DNA of 64,000 bases. It comes from Lingula anatina (Eukaryota > Brachiopoda > Lingulata > Lingulida > Lingulidae). Each line of letters starts with the position of its first letter. The stretch's first letter is position 1. Position numbers and translations under genes: made by a program. The stretch covers positions 316,042-380,041 of the forward strand of contig NW_019775857.1 of the NCBI RefSeq assembly GCF_001039355.2. The letters are read 5' to 3'. The notes under the pieces are model-generated. The model was given only the letters and a program-made list of their open reading frames with translations. It was not told the DNA's origin and did no database searches. Shown here piece by piece: positions 11,017 to 23,132 of the stretch.

Positions 11017-14000
11017 TATGCAGAGAACACCCATTCAAGGATGCAGACTTGTTCTACCGTTTCCATGACGATGACCAAGGGGTTGGCACAGTACCCACTT
11101 CAGGCATGAAGAAAGAGTGTGAGGAACTCCTGCCTGAAGTAGTCAACAATTTGGTACAGATTGGACCTGACGCTTTGATGAGGATGATTTTAAGAAAACT
11201 GTGAGTTGTTCATTGTGTGTTTGGAGTGGCTTTGAACTTTTCATAATTTTTATCTATTCATGTGTGATTTGGATTGTCTCTGATGATCGTTTGGATGCAT
11301 TGTCACACCTAACACGCTGTCACACCTGACAAAATGTTTGTCAAAATGCATTATCGAAATTGTCCCAGTCATTACACTGTCATGATGGGTACAATGTCAC
11401 ACTAATTACAGAGTAAATACATTGCACATAGCCGTATTGCCCAGCTTTAGATAAGTGAAGAACATGCTTAAGAACTGCTCATATGTAATAGTGTCTTATA
11501 TCTGACATCACCACACCAGAGGCAATATCTGTCGAGTCTAAATTTAATTATATCACAATTTATTTATCACAAATATGTATTAGCATGCTTGCGTGTGCAC
11601 ATGCATACACACTTCATGCACACTTTCAGGATTATGACAGATTTATAAGCAATACATTAATATCCTTGTTTCAGACCTGAAGACAGAAGTCCTGAAGACT
11701 TGGAGATTATCTACGAGGAGCTGCTACACATCAAGGCCCTGTCTCATCTGTCTACTATGGTAAAGAGAGAACTGGCCAGCGTCCTCATGTTTGAGGCGCA
11801 TGAGAGAGCTGGAACTGTTTGTAAGTATATTGTCTCAACTAACACATTTCAATTACTTTAACATTGCCTCACCAAACATTGCCTCACCAAACTAATAAAT
11901 TCACACCTGAATTAGTTTACTCAAATCACAATAATCATGTTTAGAACACTTTTGTCCACTGTATTGAAAGGAGAACTGACCATGTGCACTATAGAGCTGG
12001 AACTGTAAGAATACTGCTATATCTGACACATTGTCTTAACACAATATCACATGCTGGCACACCTAACACACTGTCACATCTCCAGCCCTTTTATAACACA
12101 ATTATAGCTTTGATTGAGCAAAGTTAGTAATTGAGCACATTTGTTCCACTTTGTCAAAATAATTATTATGCTTACTGTAAGGTGATAGTTATAAGAATGT
12201 ATTTTAATGTGACATTACTTATATTTTGTTCCAGTATTTAACCAAGGAGATGAAGGAACATCCTGGTACATTATACTCAAGGGGTCTGTCAATGTTGTTA
12301 TATATGGAAAGGTAAGATTTTCAAGAAGAAAAATTCCTAGTAACTTGCACACATTCACACATAGATATGACCCTTTTATGCACTTGATCAATAATGAACC
12401 TTATAAGTGTTCTTTATGTAAACGTAATTCCTTCAAAAGAAACTTAAACTGTTTTCTTTTTTATTATTTTTTTTCTTTTTTCTTTATTTAAAATTTAAAC
12501 CTCTTTCTTCGGTTTTCACACAAAATTCTCAAAAACATTGTAATACCCCTTTCTCAATATGAAACGTGATAGTTAAAATGACTCTGACTTATTGTTTACT
12601 GATTACTCCTAGGGCGTGGTATGTACACTTCATGAAGGAGATGATTTTGGAAAGCTGGCCTTGGTCAATGATGCCCCCAGGTAGGTAGATTGCCACAAGA
12701 CCACACATTAATAAGTTCTTACTGGCTGTTAATGGCCACTTAAACATCTGGTCCCTTGATAACGACTGTTCCACTCCATCTCCGCCAATCTCAATATCTA
12801 TGCTTTTTTTTCGTTTTTTTTCCTATATAGATTTTTATACCAATATACCAGAGTCATGATTGCTTTTTGCTTAGTTATTCTATTGCAACCGGTTGTAAGT
12901 GTTGCACTGTTTGTAATATGTTACCCATAATGTGGAGATTATTGTGTAAATGATTAAATAAAAGACTAGAAGATTAACAGTTGCCTTCTTGTTCCTTTCT
13001 ATTTAGAGCTGCCACTATTGTGCTGCGAGAAGATGACTGTCACTTTCTACGTGTTGACAAAGAGGATTTCAACAGGATACTCAGGGTGAGTCTGTCACAC
13101 CTAGCACAATGTCACACCTAACACATTGTCACATCTAGCTCACTGAAACAATGTCCATCTAACATAATCAAACCAACTCACTGTCACAACTAACACAATG
13201 TCACTTCTAGCACACTGTCTCAACCAACATATTGTCTTGTTACTTAGCTGCACTCCAAGAAGTGCAGTACACTGCATTACAATCAGTGACATTTCAGTGG
13301 AACAATTTTGACCAAAGCAGATTGCCAGATTCATCTCATCATGTTTTGAATTTCAAATTATAAATTTAATGATTTAGGATGTGGAAGCTAACACAGTGAG
13401 GTTAAAAGAACATGGACAGGATGTTTTGGTACTGGAGAAGATTCCAACCAAACAGCCAGGGCAGCAGACTACCTCAGGGCAAACTCATTACAAGTAAGTA
13501 CCAAATACTTGTACTAATACTGCAATGCCTTATGCTGTGATAGGATATTCTGAAAAAACTAATGATATTCTAATGCAAGTCCATGGACAGGGGGGTTCGA
13601 AAGAACCCCCTTTTTGTCTGGAAAAGGTCCTGTCTGGATAAAATTTTATATAGGTTCATGAAGGTATCATGGTTATGGGTCTACTTTTTAGAAAAAGACC
13701 CCCCCCCCCCGCCCCTTTTGAAATTCCTGGCTATGGGCCTGTAAAGACTATAAATGATCTTGCAAAACAAAAATACACAATTACAAGCTGATTAATATAG
13801 TGGCAGTTTTTGTACATCAGGATTCACTCTTGTTTATTTCAGATACTCTGTGATGGCAGGAACACCTGAAAAGATGTTAGAATATCTTCTGGAGACCATT
13901 GAAAGCAAACATGAAAATGTGTCAGGTAAATTGCTTGTGTAATTTATCACACTGCCACATATCTGTTTAACTATAGTGTACCTTATATCTATGATGTTAA

Positions 14001-17000
14001 ATTGTTTTTGAAAAATCTGTTTTAATGATCTAAGAGATACTGATTGAGGTAATGCGAGTGAGAAATAAAGAATATGGATTTTCTTTTTCAGTGTAAATTT
14101 CCTTTTGAAATGATTAAGATCATACAAGAGATTCACTACAAGAGCAAAACATATTTAAATCATAAAGATCCTTTGAGTTTTATTTGATTAAAATTTATAT
14201 TGACAACAGAATTTTTGTCAATATTACATCTGAAACTGCCTGATATTTAAACAGTTCTGTTATTGTACTTTTGACATCTTTGCTCCTTTGTTTTTTAAGA
14301 TACATTTCTGGAGGATTTCCTGCTGACCCATATCATCTTTATGCCCAGCAATCATCTGTGTCCTGCCTTACTTATGCAATATCCTTGCCATGGATCACAT
14401 TGTGATGTCACAACCAACACAATCATACCTAACACATTCACCACAAACAATCACATTCTGTCACAATCAATACAGTCACACCTGACACATTCAACACAAA
14501 CTTAACATTCTAATGTCACAATAGACACAGTCACAACTAACACAGTCACCACTCTCATAGCTATATAATGCTTTTTTCAAGTATGGTAAATGTGGTGCTA
14601 ACAATGTATTATCAGCCTGTTGCAACTCACACAACTTTTCTTTCTTACACATTTCATTTAGACAATGCAAAAATGGTTCGTTGGTATATTTTTTCCAATG
14701 CAATGAGCTGAGTTTCAATCAACACATTCACAGTGCGCAAGTATAAGGCATTAGCTTACCAACATGCCTTTCCTGGTTATGCCTCGAGTCAATATATTTT
14801 TCTTAACTGGCCCACCTATAATGCTGAAGGAGCCAATGGCAACTCAGAACAGGAATCACCTGACCTGATGCTAGCCAATAAGAAAAGAGTTGTCAAGTTT
14901 GTGCAGGAATGGCAAAACGTGGCTGGAAGTGTATTCTTTGAAGATGCGACAGTCACTGCTTTCCTGGAAGAGATGAGAGTGGCAGTGAACGAAGACTCTG
15001 GATTCTTTGATTCTCTGAAAGAAGAGGCTAATACTATAAAGCAAATACAACATAGACAGCAGTAAGTACCATTTTTTGGAAGGGAGCAGTTGGATTAAAC
15101 AGTTCAGAAAGTAGTAACAAAATTGTTTGTACGTTGTATGATAAGAAAATTTATATTACTAACAAAATGTAAAACAAAAAACATATAATAAAAATCCCAA
15201 TTGACAGTGTCGATCCTTATCTTCTGTTGTCTTTTGTAGGCATCTATCACAAATAATTATATGTACATTTTTATTTTATTCCTTAGCCTGTAGAACTAAG
15301 AGAGACATTGCATCTGTTATTTCTCTTATCATGATAATATATATATATATATATATATAACTTGTGTATAATATTGAAACAATACTATTTGTCCACCATT
15401 TCAGAGGACATCTGAACAGTCTCCACCCCAAGAGAGTCAGCCTTCCTGACTCTTGTTCTTCAGACCCACAGGCATCTCCTAGCCGCTCTCCTCACCCTTC
15501 ACCATCGCGGTCGCCATTACTACAAAGGTTCACGCGGAGAGGGAGCAACTTCGAGACTGTCATTGATGACAAAGTTCAACCACTGAGAGCAATTGATGAA
15601 AGTAAGGCAACTTTCACATTGAGCAGAAAAGTTTTCTGTATTGCATCGGTTTGGTATTAGCATGGAATTGTGCTCTGGGAAGGGGGTGTTTTCAACCACT
15701 GATGGTAGTAAGGCAGCATTCACAATGAACAGTACAGTTGACTTTTGCACCTGCTTGACTGACATAGTTTGGAATTTTCCTAGTGTCATCCTCTTGACTT
15801 CTGTTATACTTTTTCATGCCCATTTTTGTATGTTGGTCTTCCATCCAAACCCAACCTGCCACATTTTCTCTTCATCAGGATATCACTTCCCTGTCCCATT
15901 TCAGATATCTTCAAGATCTACTGTGCAGACCACACCTACACTACTCTGAGACAGAGGATGGGGGCCAGTGTAGCAGAGGTGCTGCAGAACGCTGCCAACA
16001 AATTGTGCCTTGGAAACGACCTCTTGCTCTGTGAGGTCAAAAGTAATGGAGGTTGGTTGATTTTCAAATTACTTTCAGTAGGGTCAAAGGATATTTGTCT
16101 AGAAATTAGAATTTTGTAGAGGTATTAATGTGTTAGGTGTAACAGCATGGTGGAGATTGTGCTGTTGCTACATTGGAGACAGTTTTGAGTATTGGAAATA
16201 ACATGTTTTTCAAAAATAAAATATTATAATATCTATGCTTTTTAGTGAAAAGGAAATTGCCTGTGGTGACTTGGTGAAATGTCAATTAAGTGGCCTCTAC
16301 CTGATCTGAAACTGTACAACTTATGCTGTTTAATTGGACTAATGAGTACTTTCAGAGAGGGTAATATTCAGTGAAGATGACCTGTGTGTTACCACAGGAC
16401 TGAGTGTCAATGGAAGGCTGTTCATTGTGCCAAAAGAACATCTGGATGCACTGGTAAACATGATGGCACTGTTATCCTGCACACCTAACACACTGTTACG
16501 CAAAGAACACTGTCACATCTAACACACTGTCACATTTGATATATGGGTGATCTCAACAAATTTTGTCATGTAAACACTCTTAAAATCACCCCTCTATCAT
16601 TATTTATTTCTGTATCCCCTTCTTAGCCTTTCTTAAAGACTTTTAAGCAAAGTACTGTAACATTTAAATAATTTATTTGCATAAGAAAAGAATACAGTTC
16701 ATTTGGTATAATTATAGATAGTAAAACAGAAAGAAGATACAAACTGATTTTGATGATTTTACAATAATGCAAGGAGCTGAAGTAGTTTACCATGTATATT
16801 ATCCTTTTCCAGACTCCACTGCCAGAACAAGACGGCCCTACTGAGAACACATATGCTACATTTGAAATCATGGGGTCTAAGGACATTGCCTATCACCTCA
16901 CTATGTACGACTGGGAGCTGCTCAACACTATGCATGAGGTAATGTACACGAATTTGTTTTGATGGTAGCAAAATACTCTTTTCACAAACGGCAAAATTAA

Positions 17001-20000
17001 TTACAAAAGATATTTCAATAGACCATGCACCCATATTGACCTTCTTCATTAGAGTGATAAATGGCATTGTGGCATGTATATAGTTGAAGTTGCAATTAGA
17101 CAAAAGATCCCCTCCCTGCCACATACTGAAGTATTTTCACACCCCCTTGGAAGCATCAAATGAGAACAAACGGAAATATAAATAATTTTCACGTGCATGT
17201 GCTGTTTATTGCACTCTCTTATGTCATGAAATATGTCAACGGCCTCAACAAGCCATGCTGTTCACGCCCAAGGTGTAATATTTATCATACTCCACACCAC
17301 CTCATCCTTTGTCATCTAACACTTCATAAAATCTATCTGCAGTACACTGCATAACTCCAATTATCATGTATCTCAATCATTTCTTATGGAAAATTTTTCT
17401 TTTTTTTTCTTGAACTGAGCTGACATTAAAATGAACATGCTTCATGTTACTGGAACAAATTTTTGGACCCAAAGTTAGGCATGCAAAGTATATTAAAACC
17501 TTACCATTTCTAGGCAGCCCAGCCTCTCACTATCACAGCACTGATATACTGTTCCATCTGTTTTCAGTATGAGATGATCTACCTCATTTTTGGCCGCAGT
17601 AAATTCCAGAGAATCTCAGCTAATTTCGACCGCTTTCTGCAGAGGTTTAATGTAGTACAGTACTGGGTGCTGACAGAGATGTGCCTCACGCCTAATCTGG
17701 GGAAGCGAGTTCAGATGCTGAAGAAGTTCATTAAGATTGCAGAGTAGTAAGTTTTTTTTTTTTTTACCAACAATACAACATGACATTTTGAGTATAAACA
17801 TATGCATAATAGTATTGCTCTGTAGTTAGGATATGCTTCTTTTTCTTATCATGTTAATTAACTGTACTTATTTAGTGTGAAACTCCTATTTCAAGCACAC
17901 TACTGATTATTAACAAAACACATTCAATAGCTGAATCAGGTGTGAACATAATTGAACATCCATTCATGGAGTATGTGTACAGAAGCTTTTATTGTAAGCT
18001 CCTTTATTACCATATGTTGCACCAAGCACTTGGACATAGTATTTTTATATTGCTTAAATTAAACTTTCTTTTCTTAAGCTGCCTTGAGTACCAGAACTTG
18101 AATTCCTTCTTTGCCATAGTGATGGGACTGAGTAACCTGGCTGTGAGCAGACTGTCCCAGACCTGGGAGGTGAGTAACAACTAACACAATCTTTATCTCA
18201 GCTAGCACAATCACTATCTCAACTGACACAATCATTATCTCAACTAATACAATTGCTGTCTTATCTTTCACAACTTTTATCTCAACTTACACAATCACTA
18301 CCTCTGCTAAAACAAGTAATTTTGCTTATTTTTCATTCTACTAAATATATACAAATTGTGAGTAAATGTTTCATGAATTTGAAAACATTTAGCTTCTTTT
18401 AATTTGATATGGTCACTGTTGTAGAATGTGTGTCCTTTAAGAAAATGTTTAATATTATTTGATTTGTTACCCAAAAGACTTAACTTTAAATTAATTTGTT
18501 TCAATAAACACACACACAGATTATAACAGCCTTCATTGTACATTTTCTAGAAACTTCCTAGCAAGATGAAGAAGTTATTTTCTGATTTTGAAAGTATGAT
18601 GGACCCTTCCCGCAACCACCGAGTGTACAGGCTCACAGTTGCAAAGATGGACGCCCCATTTATTCCATTTATGCCCTTGCTTATGAAAGGTAGGTTGTGT
18701 TACTGGGCTTTTTATTCTCCTGTAAAGATTTATTTCAAATTTATATTATCAAAACTTTAAGAACATGATGAGTACAGGTTGTATGTGTGTATGTGTGAAA
18801 GACAATATGTAGTATTGAGGGCACTATAGATTGCCATAGATATAAACAGAAAATGTACAGGTGTATTAATTCAATAAAAATAATGGATTGCACTATTAAG
18901 GGCCATACATTTGGGTGAATTGAACAACTGTTTAATTATCAATTTGGTAGCGAAGGGATGCTGACTGGTTTTACAGCGTGGTTTTGAAATACTTAAACAG
19001 TTTGCATGGTTTCCTTGTTTGCCTTTGTTATATTTCTGTATGACAGACATGTCTGTGTATTTCTTTCCAGATTTGACTTTCACTCATGATGGCAATAAGT
19101 CTTATTTTGATGGTTTAGTTAACTTTGAAAAGATGGTGAGTTAAGACAGCATGTTAAACAAATGTAAAAAAAAAAATAATAATAAAACAATTACATTATC
19201 TTACACCTAAAGCAAATACTTTAAGGAATTTTTTCATTATTTTTTCCTGAAAGCAGTCTTTAAGTTAACACGGTATGCATGAAATGTTTGAAATGTATAA
19301 TCATGCTACATATATAATGACTTCAGTTTTTAAATTTAGGTCTGTTGTACCATTAACTCATGGAGAGTATAGTTTTGTATTTATGTAATGTTTCAGCATA
19401 TGGTAGCTCTGACAATGAGATCCATCAAGTTTTGCAGGAGCAAGCCTCTAGGTGAGACTATATAGATACTGGTAAAACTCAAACCTAGGTGGATTTTTTG
19501 AATTCACATTGACAAAACTGCCAAATTCTGACAGTGAAAAATGACTCCTTTGAATCTTGTGAAGGCTGTGGTTCGAGTTTTACATATGACACACACACAC
19601 AAACAAATGCACACAAAACTAGTTATTTCAGAAGAGTAAAAGAGGCCCTGCTATTTAATCCTGAGTGAATAAATGTTATCAATAATACAGTAAGTTGCAA
19701 TAAAGTCATATGGAAAAGAAAAAAATTAGATTTTTTGTTCATTGAAAGCTGATAATGATTGTGGTCTTGAAAAGATAAGCAAAAAATTAGTATAAGAACT
19801 AAAGACAGGTATATGTAATGGGTCCTACATAATATTGATTTATGAAAATTATGCTCTGAAATCAGTAACTACATCAGTTTTAATTAATGCTTTTTCAGAA
19901 GTGGAACCTCCTACAGTGGGAAAGAATGCTCAAGATGTCAAGAATTACGTCAGGAATATACGTGTGATAGACAACCAGAGAATATTGACTCGACTGTCAC

Positions 20001-20026
20001 AAAGACTAGAGCCACGTAGATCCTGA
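11017..20026 (+). CDS. Epac: EPAC (cAMP-regulated Rap guanine-nucleotide exchange factor), 5' partial
   Basis: Nineteen exons join in phase: 11017-11200, 11675-11820, 12235-12311, 12613-12680, 13007-13085, 13378-13493, 13843-13925, 14300-14378, 14816-15061, 15405-15601, 15905-16051, 16356-16453, 16813-16938, 17568-17746, 18079-18169, 18551-18689, 19071-19135, 19397-19451, 19899-20026 (stop TGA). They encode about 766 residues: end of the DEP domain ([12 protein letters not shown]), the cAMP-binding CNB-B domain, REM, a Ser/Pro-rich linker, RA, and the CDC25 catalytic domain ending [20 protein letters not shown]. The phosphate-binding cassette reads [19 protein letters not shown] has Glu where this has Lys; EPACs have Gln or Lys there, so this is EPAC rather than PKA or a non-cAMP GEF. 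cAMP binding would relieve autoinhibition and activate Rap1/Rap2. Vertebrate EPAC1 and EPAC2 are longer; the missing N-terminus is upstream, lost at the 3115 join, or absent. EPAC1/EPAC2 orthology cannot be set without it. All introns are GT-AG except the one after exon 8. Confidence 0.93.
14379..14815 (+). other. predicted U12-type AT-AC intron in EPAC
   Basis: Exon 8 has no usable GT donor where homology ends. Instead ATATCCTTG follows directly (14379-14387), the U12 AT-AC donor consensus. Downstream, TTTCTTAAC (14799-14807) matches the U12 branch-point consensus, and the AC at 14814-14815 lies 8-10 bases beyond its adenosines, a normal U12 spacing. Joining 14378 to 14816 preserves frame and yields [20 protein letters not shown], which aligns without a gap to the vertebrate EPAC segment around ALLHHFHVEP and GSEQE. 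Confidence 0.85.
15337..15358. repeat. (AT)n microsatellite
   Basis: Short AT tract in the intron before the Ser/Pro-rich linker exon of EPAC. Confidence 0.9.
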
Positions 20027-22310
20027 TCAAACACAGTGACATAGTTGTGGCTTTTGGTTTCTGAACCTTTCTCTGTCATCTTCATGAGAAGTGATGAGAA
20101 ATTGAGGTCGTGGTTTTAAAATTGCAGAAGAAGGTGGTTTTTTGTGTGATCATCAAAGACTACAGAAGGAGAGGATCTTGACTGATCAAAAAAGACTATA
20201 GAAGATGATCAGATGTGATCAATAAAGAATACAGAAGGTCCTGCGTGATCAAAAAAGACAGAAGTAGAGGATATTGTGTGATAAAAGAAACGACTTTAAA
20301 CAGAAAAAGTGGATCAAATGTGATCATAAAAGACTTCAGAGGAAGAGGATCTCATGTGCCCAATGAGGAAGACAGTGACAAACTTCAATCAAAGGTGCCA
20401 AGAAAGTTTGCTATTTAAGCCAACAGAAGATTTGTCAGAATATCTTGTTCCTAACTTTACTCTTTGGAAAATAGTAAAATGGCTAACTTTCCAGTTATGT
20501 AATGCCACTGAATCAACTTGTCTTCCTGGTGAAGAACAAAAAGATAGAAGTTACTGAACACAGTTAGGTTACTTTATATTTTTTCTAGTAACTTAAAATT
20601 CTGCATCAGGATGTTCATACAATAAGAAATTAATTATTTAAAATCAAAGAAGTGGGTACACCCATCATGTAGTGCCAGTGTTTTTGTAAAATTCACATAA
20701 GATTAAAGGTGCCAGACATTTTAAATTGAACAACTGGTGCAGTTAGACCTGGCATGATTTTATATCAGTTTGAAACACAACTGTTATCATAATATAACAA
20801 ACTAGAGAAGTTGTACATATCATTTAGCTTATTGAATCTTGAGAATGAAAGAAAGTAAATGCGTGCCACATTTCAAGGATTTTGAAGCCAAATCTGTAGT
20901 TAGAAAGAATTCTACCAGGTATGTCAGGAGTAACTTGGCGTAAGGGCTTGTGTGACAGACAGCCAGAGGACATTTAAGTAAATATTTACAAATGTTCAAA
21001 ACTCATGTAGGTCCTGATCCTGTGTTGCCATGGCAGAGTAGTTCTTATTAGAGAGCTTCAGAAGTGTTTGTCAGTTGACAAAATAAGTTTTATTTACATA
21101 CAAAAGTTATCACTGACAGGTCTAGTTTATCCATACATTTTATTTCGTTTTATTTATTTTATTTTCTCAAGTGTATAAAGAATATATAATCAATCAGTGA
21201 CAGTGTTACGCACATTACAATGCACCATAATAATAGTTATGATTATAAGATGAGGCAGAATATTTTGTGTTGCAATGGATGGAGTCATCTACGAAGCATG
21301 AGGTGGTAGTGCTTACAGATGACAGGACTATATACACTGGGAAACAATTAAGGGTTTTTCCAGAAACGTTTAAACAAGACCCAATTCTGGCTGCAGAAGA
21401 CTGGCACAAGCAAATGTCCACGTCATGAAACATTTCAGATAAAATAATCTTGAAAGTAACCTCAAGTTATTATGAGGCAGTTGTAGCAATAAAAATCGTT
21501 TGTACATACTGGTTAGATATTTCTATTCAGGTATATTTTGAATTATTTTAAATTCTTCTAGCCTTTTACTAATGTGCTTTTAAATATCTGTTTATAACAA
21601 AAAGCCCAGTGAAACAGTTATTTGAATTATTATGTGTTGATATTTAGAGTGTAATTTTCTTTAGTGTAAAGCGAGTTTACTGCTGCTAGAAACTTTTTGA
21701 AAATATTTGTTTTTAGTACTGCTCAGTCAGATCCCTTTCTAATACCTTGTTTACATCGTGAGCCTATGTGTATGAGCCCAAGTCCTTTTTAATATCATGA
21801 CAAATTTAATTTCATGGTGCAAAAAATAAATGTACAATTTGGATTTTTAAAATTGTCACCTGTAACTATAAATATTCTTCAAAGTTTATTATTATTACTA
21901 TTATTTTTGCACCTTGATATTCATTTTAGTCAGAATGAATTTTTTATCACAAAATTATAAATTATTAGTTATGGGAAACTGATATCACATAAGAGGAAAA
22001 TGTATTATTAAATCTGTCAATGTATTTATCCAAAGTTGCTATGTCTATCGCTGACCGATGCCTACATTATTACTTCAAAAATCCAGTATTAGATTTTTTT
22101 CATGTCCTTTCTCTCTCTTGTTATAACTGATGTTCTTTGTACATTTTTGCTACTTGCAGTTCTTCATGGGGCATAGATTTTGAACTTTCATTTTTAAACA
22201 GAATAACTGACCCTAATGTTAATACTGTTACATATGAATCGTTGTACAGAAAGCACTATACAAAGAATATAATTTGTCTTTTATATTCTTAAAATGAAAT
22301 AAAAAATGTA
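20027..22310 (+). other. EPAC 3'UTR and polyadenylation region
   Basis: AT-rich sequence after the EPAC stop with only short spurious frames. It opens with a degenerate tandem repeat (about 20130-20360). AATAAA-type signals occur near 21824 and 22298 (GAAATAAAAAATG); the latter is the most plausible end of the transcript. The extent is inferred from signals, not from transcript data. Confidence 0.55.
20130..20360 (+). repeat. degenerate ~40-bp tandem repeat in the EPAC 3'UTR
   Basis: The motif TGATCAAAAAAGACTACAGA followed by AGGAGAGGATCTT recurs about five times with decay, e.g. near 20148, 20183, 20215, 20249 and 20322. Its GA-rich, purine-biased strand is the sense strand of the transcript. 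Confidence 0.6.
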
Positions 22311-23132
22311 ACGAAAAAAACCCTCACATTATGCATATTCTTGTATTGCTTTTTTCAAAAGGCGCATGTCCATATTGCCTGGTACACAAGTTGTGTGGTG
22401 AAAAAAATACAAATTTCTTTACTTTGCAATTAATTTATCACTTCTATGTGAAATATGCTGATAAAGCACTTCGTTTATCACACAGTGTACATCTTTGCAC
22501 TTTATAAAAATTAACACGACAGCACAACAAGAATTAATCGTCTGGACCTCCCATCTCCATGTTAAGACGTCTGCCATTTTAAATTCTTCAATGTTCTGCT
22601 TTAAATGTACTTGGAGTTTGACATATTGAAGTATTTGAATATTTTTTATATTGCCATTAATTCTCCCTTCCTGATGGCCAACTACAGAAAGTTTTGCATA
22701 TTTGACAAAGGTGAGAATAAACAGCCTCACACTTTTGAAAAGTAAATTTAACAATAAAATTTAATTTTATGAATTAATATGAGACCAAATTCTAGCCCTA
22801 AAGACACTTATGCAAGTTTTGCTTTACACGTCGAAAAATGTTCTGTCATTTAAAAAAATTAACATCTTAACAATATTAAAATGCATAATAACAATAATAA
22901 AGTTAATCATTAAAAAAAGTTCGATGCAGAACTGAAATCTTGAGTGATTTAAAGGGGTAAAATAATCAAGTATTATTAAAAATAGGTTTCATTCTAATGT
23001 GAATAAATTAATACTTCACATTTTCATGTCAGTGCTTCACCCTTCTAAAAATCAATTTGCACATGAAAACTACTTCCCAATTTCAATAATTTGACACGTC
23101 ATTTTAGGTCAACATATCAATAACTTCAGCAG
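22311..23132 (-). other. convergent 3' region between EPAC and DBF4
   Basis: AT-rich, no coding capacity. It should contain the 3'UTR of the minus-strand DBF4 gene. I could not pick its polyadenylation site with confidence. Confidence 0.5.

Noticed and set aside
14731-14733. Starting EPAC exon 9 at 14732 (AC) or 14733 (AG), giving an exon with about 28 extra residues
   Set aside because: The extra residues have no counterpart in EPAC, and no good U12 branch point lies before this site, whereas 14816 has both.
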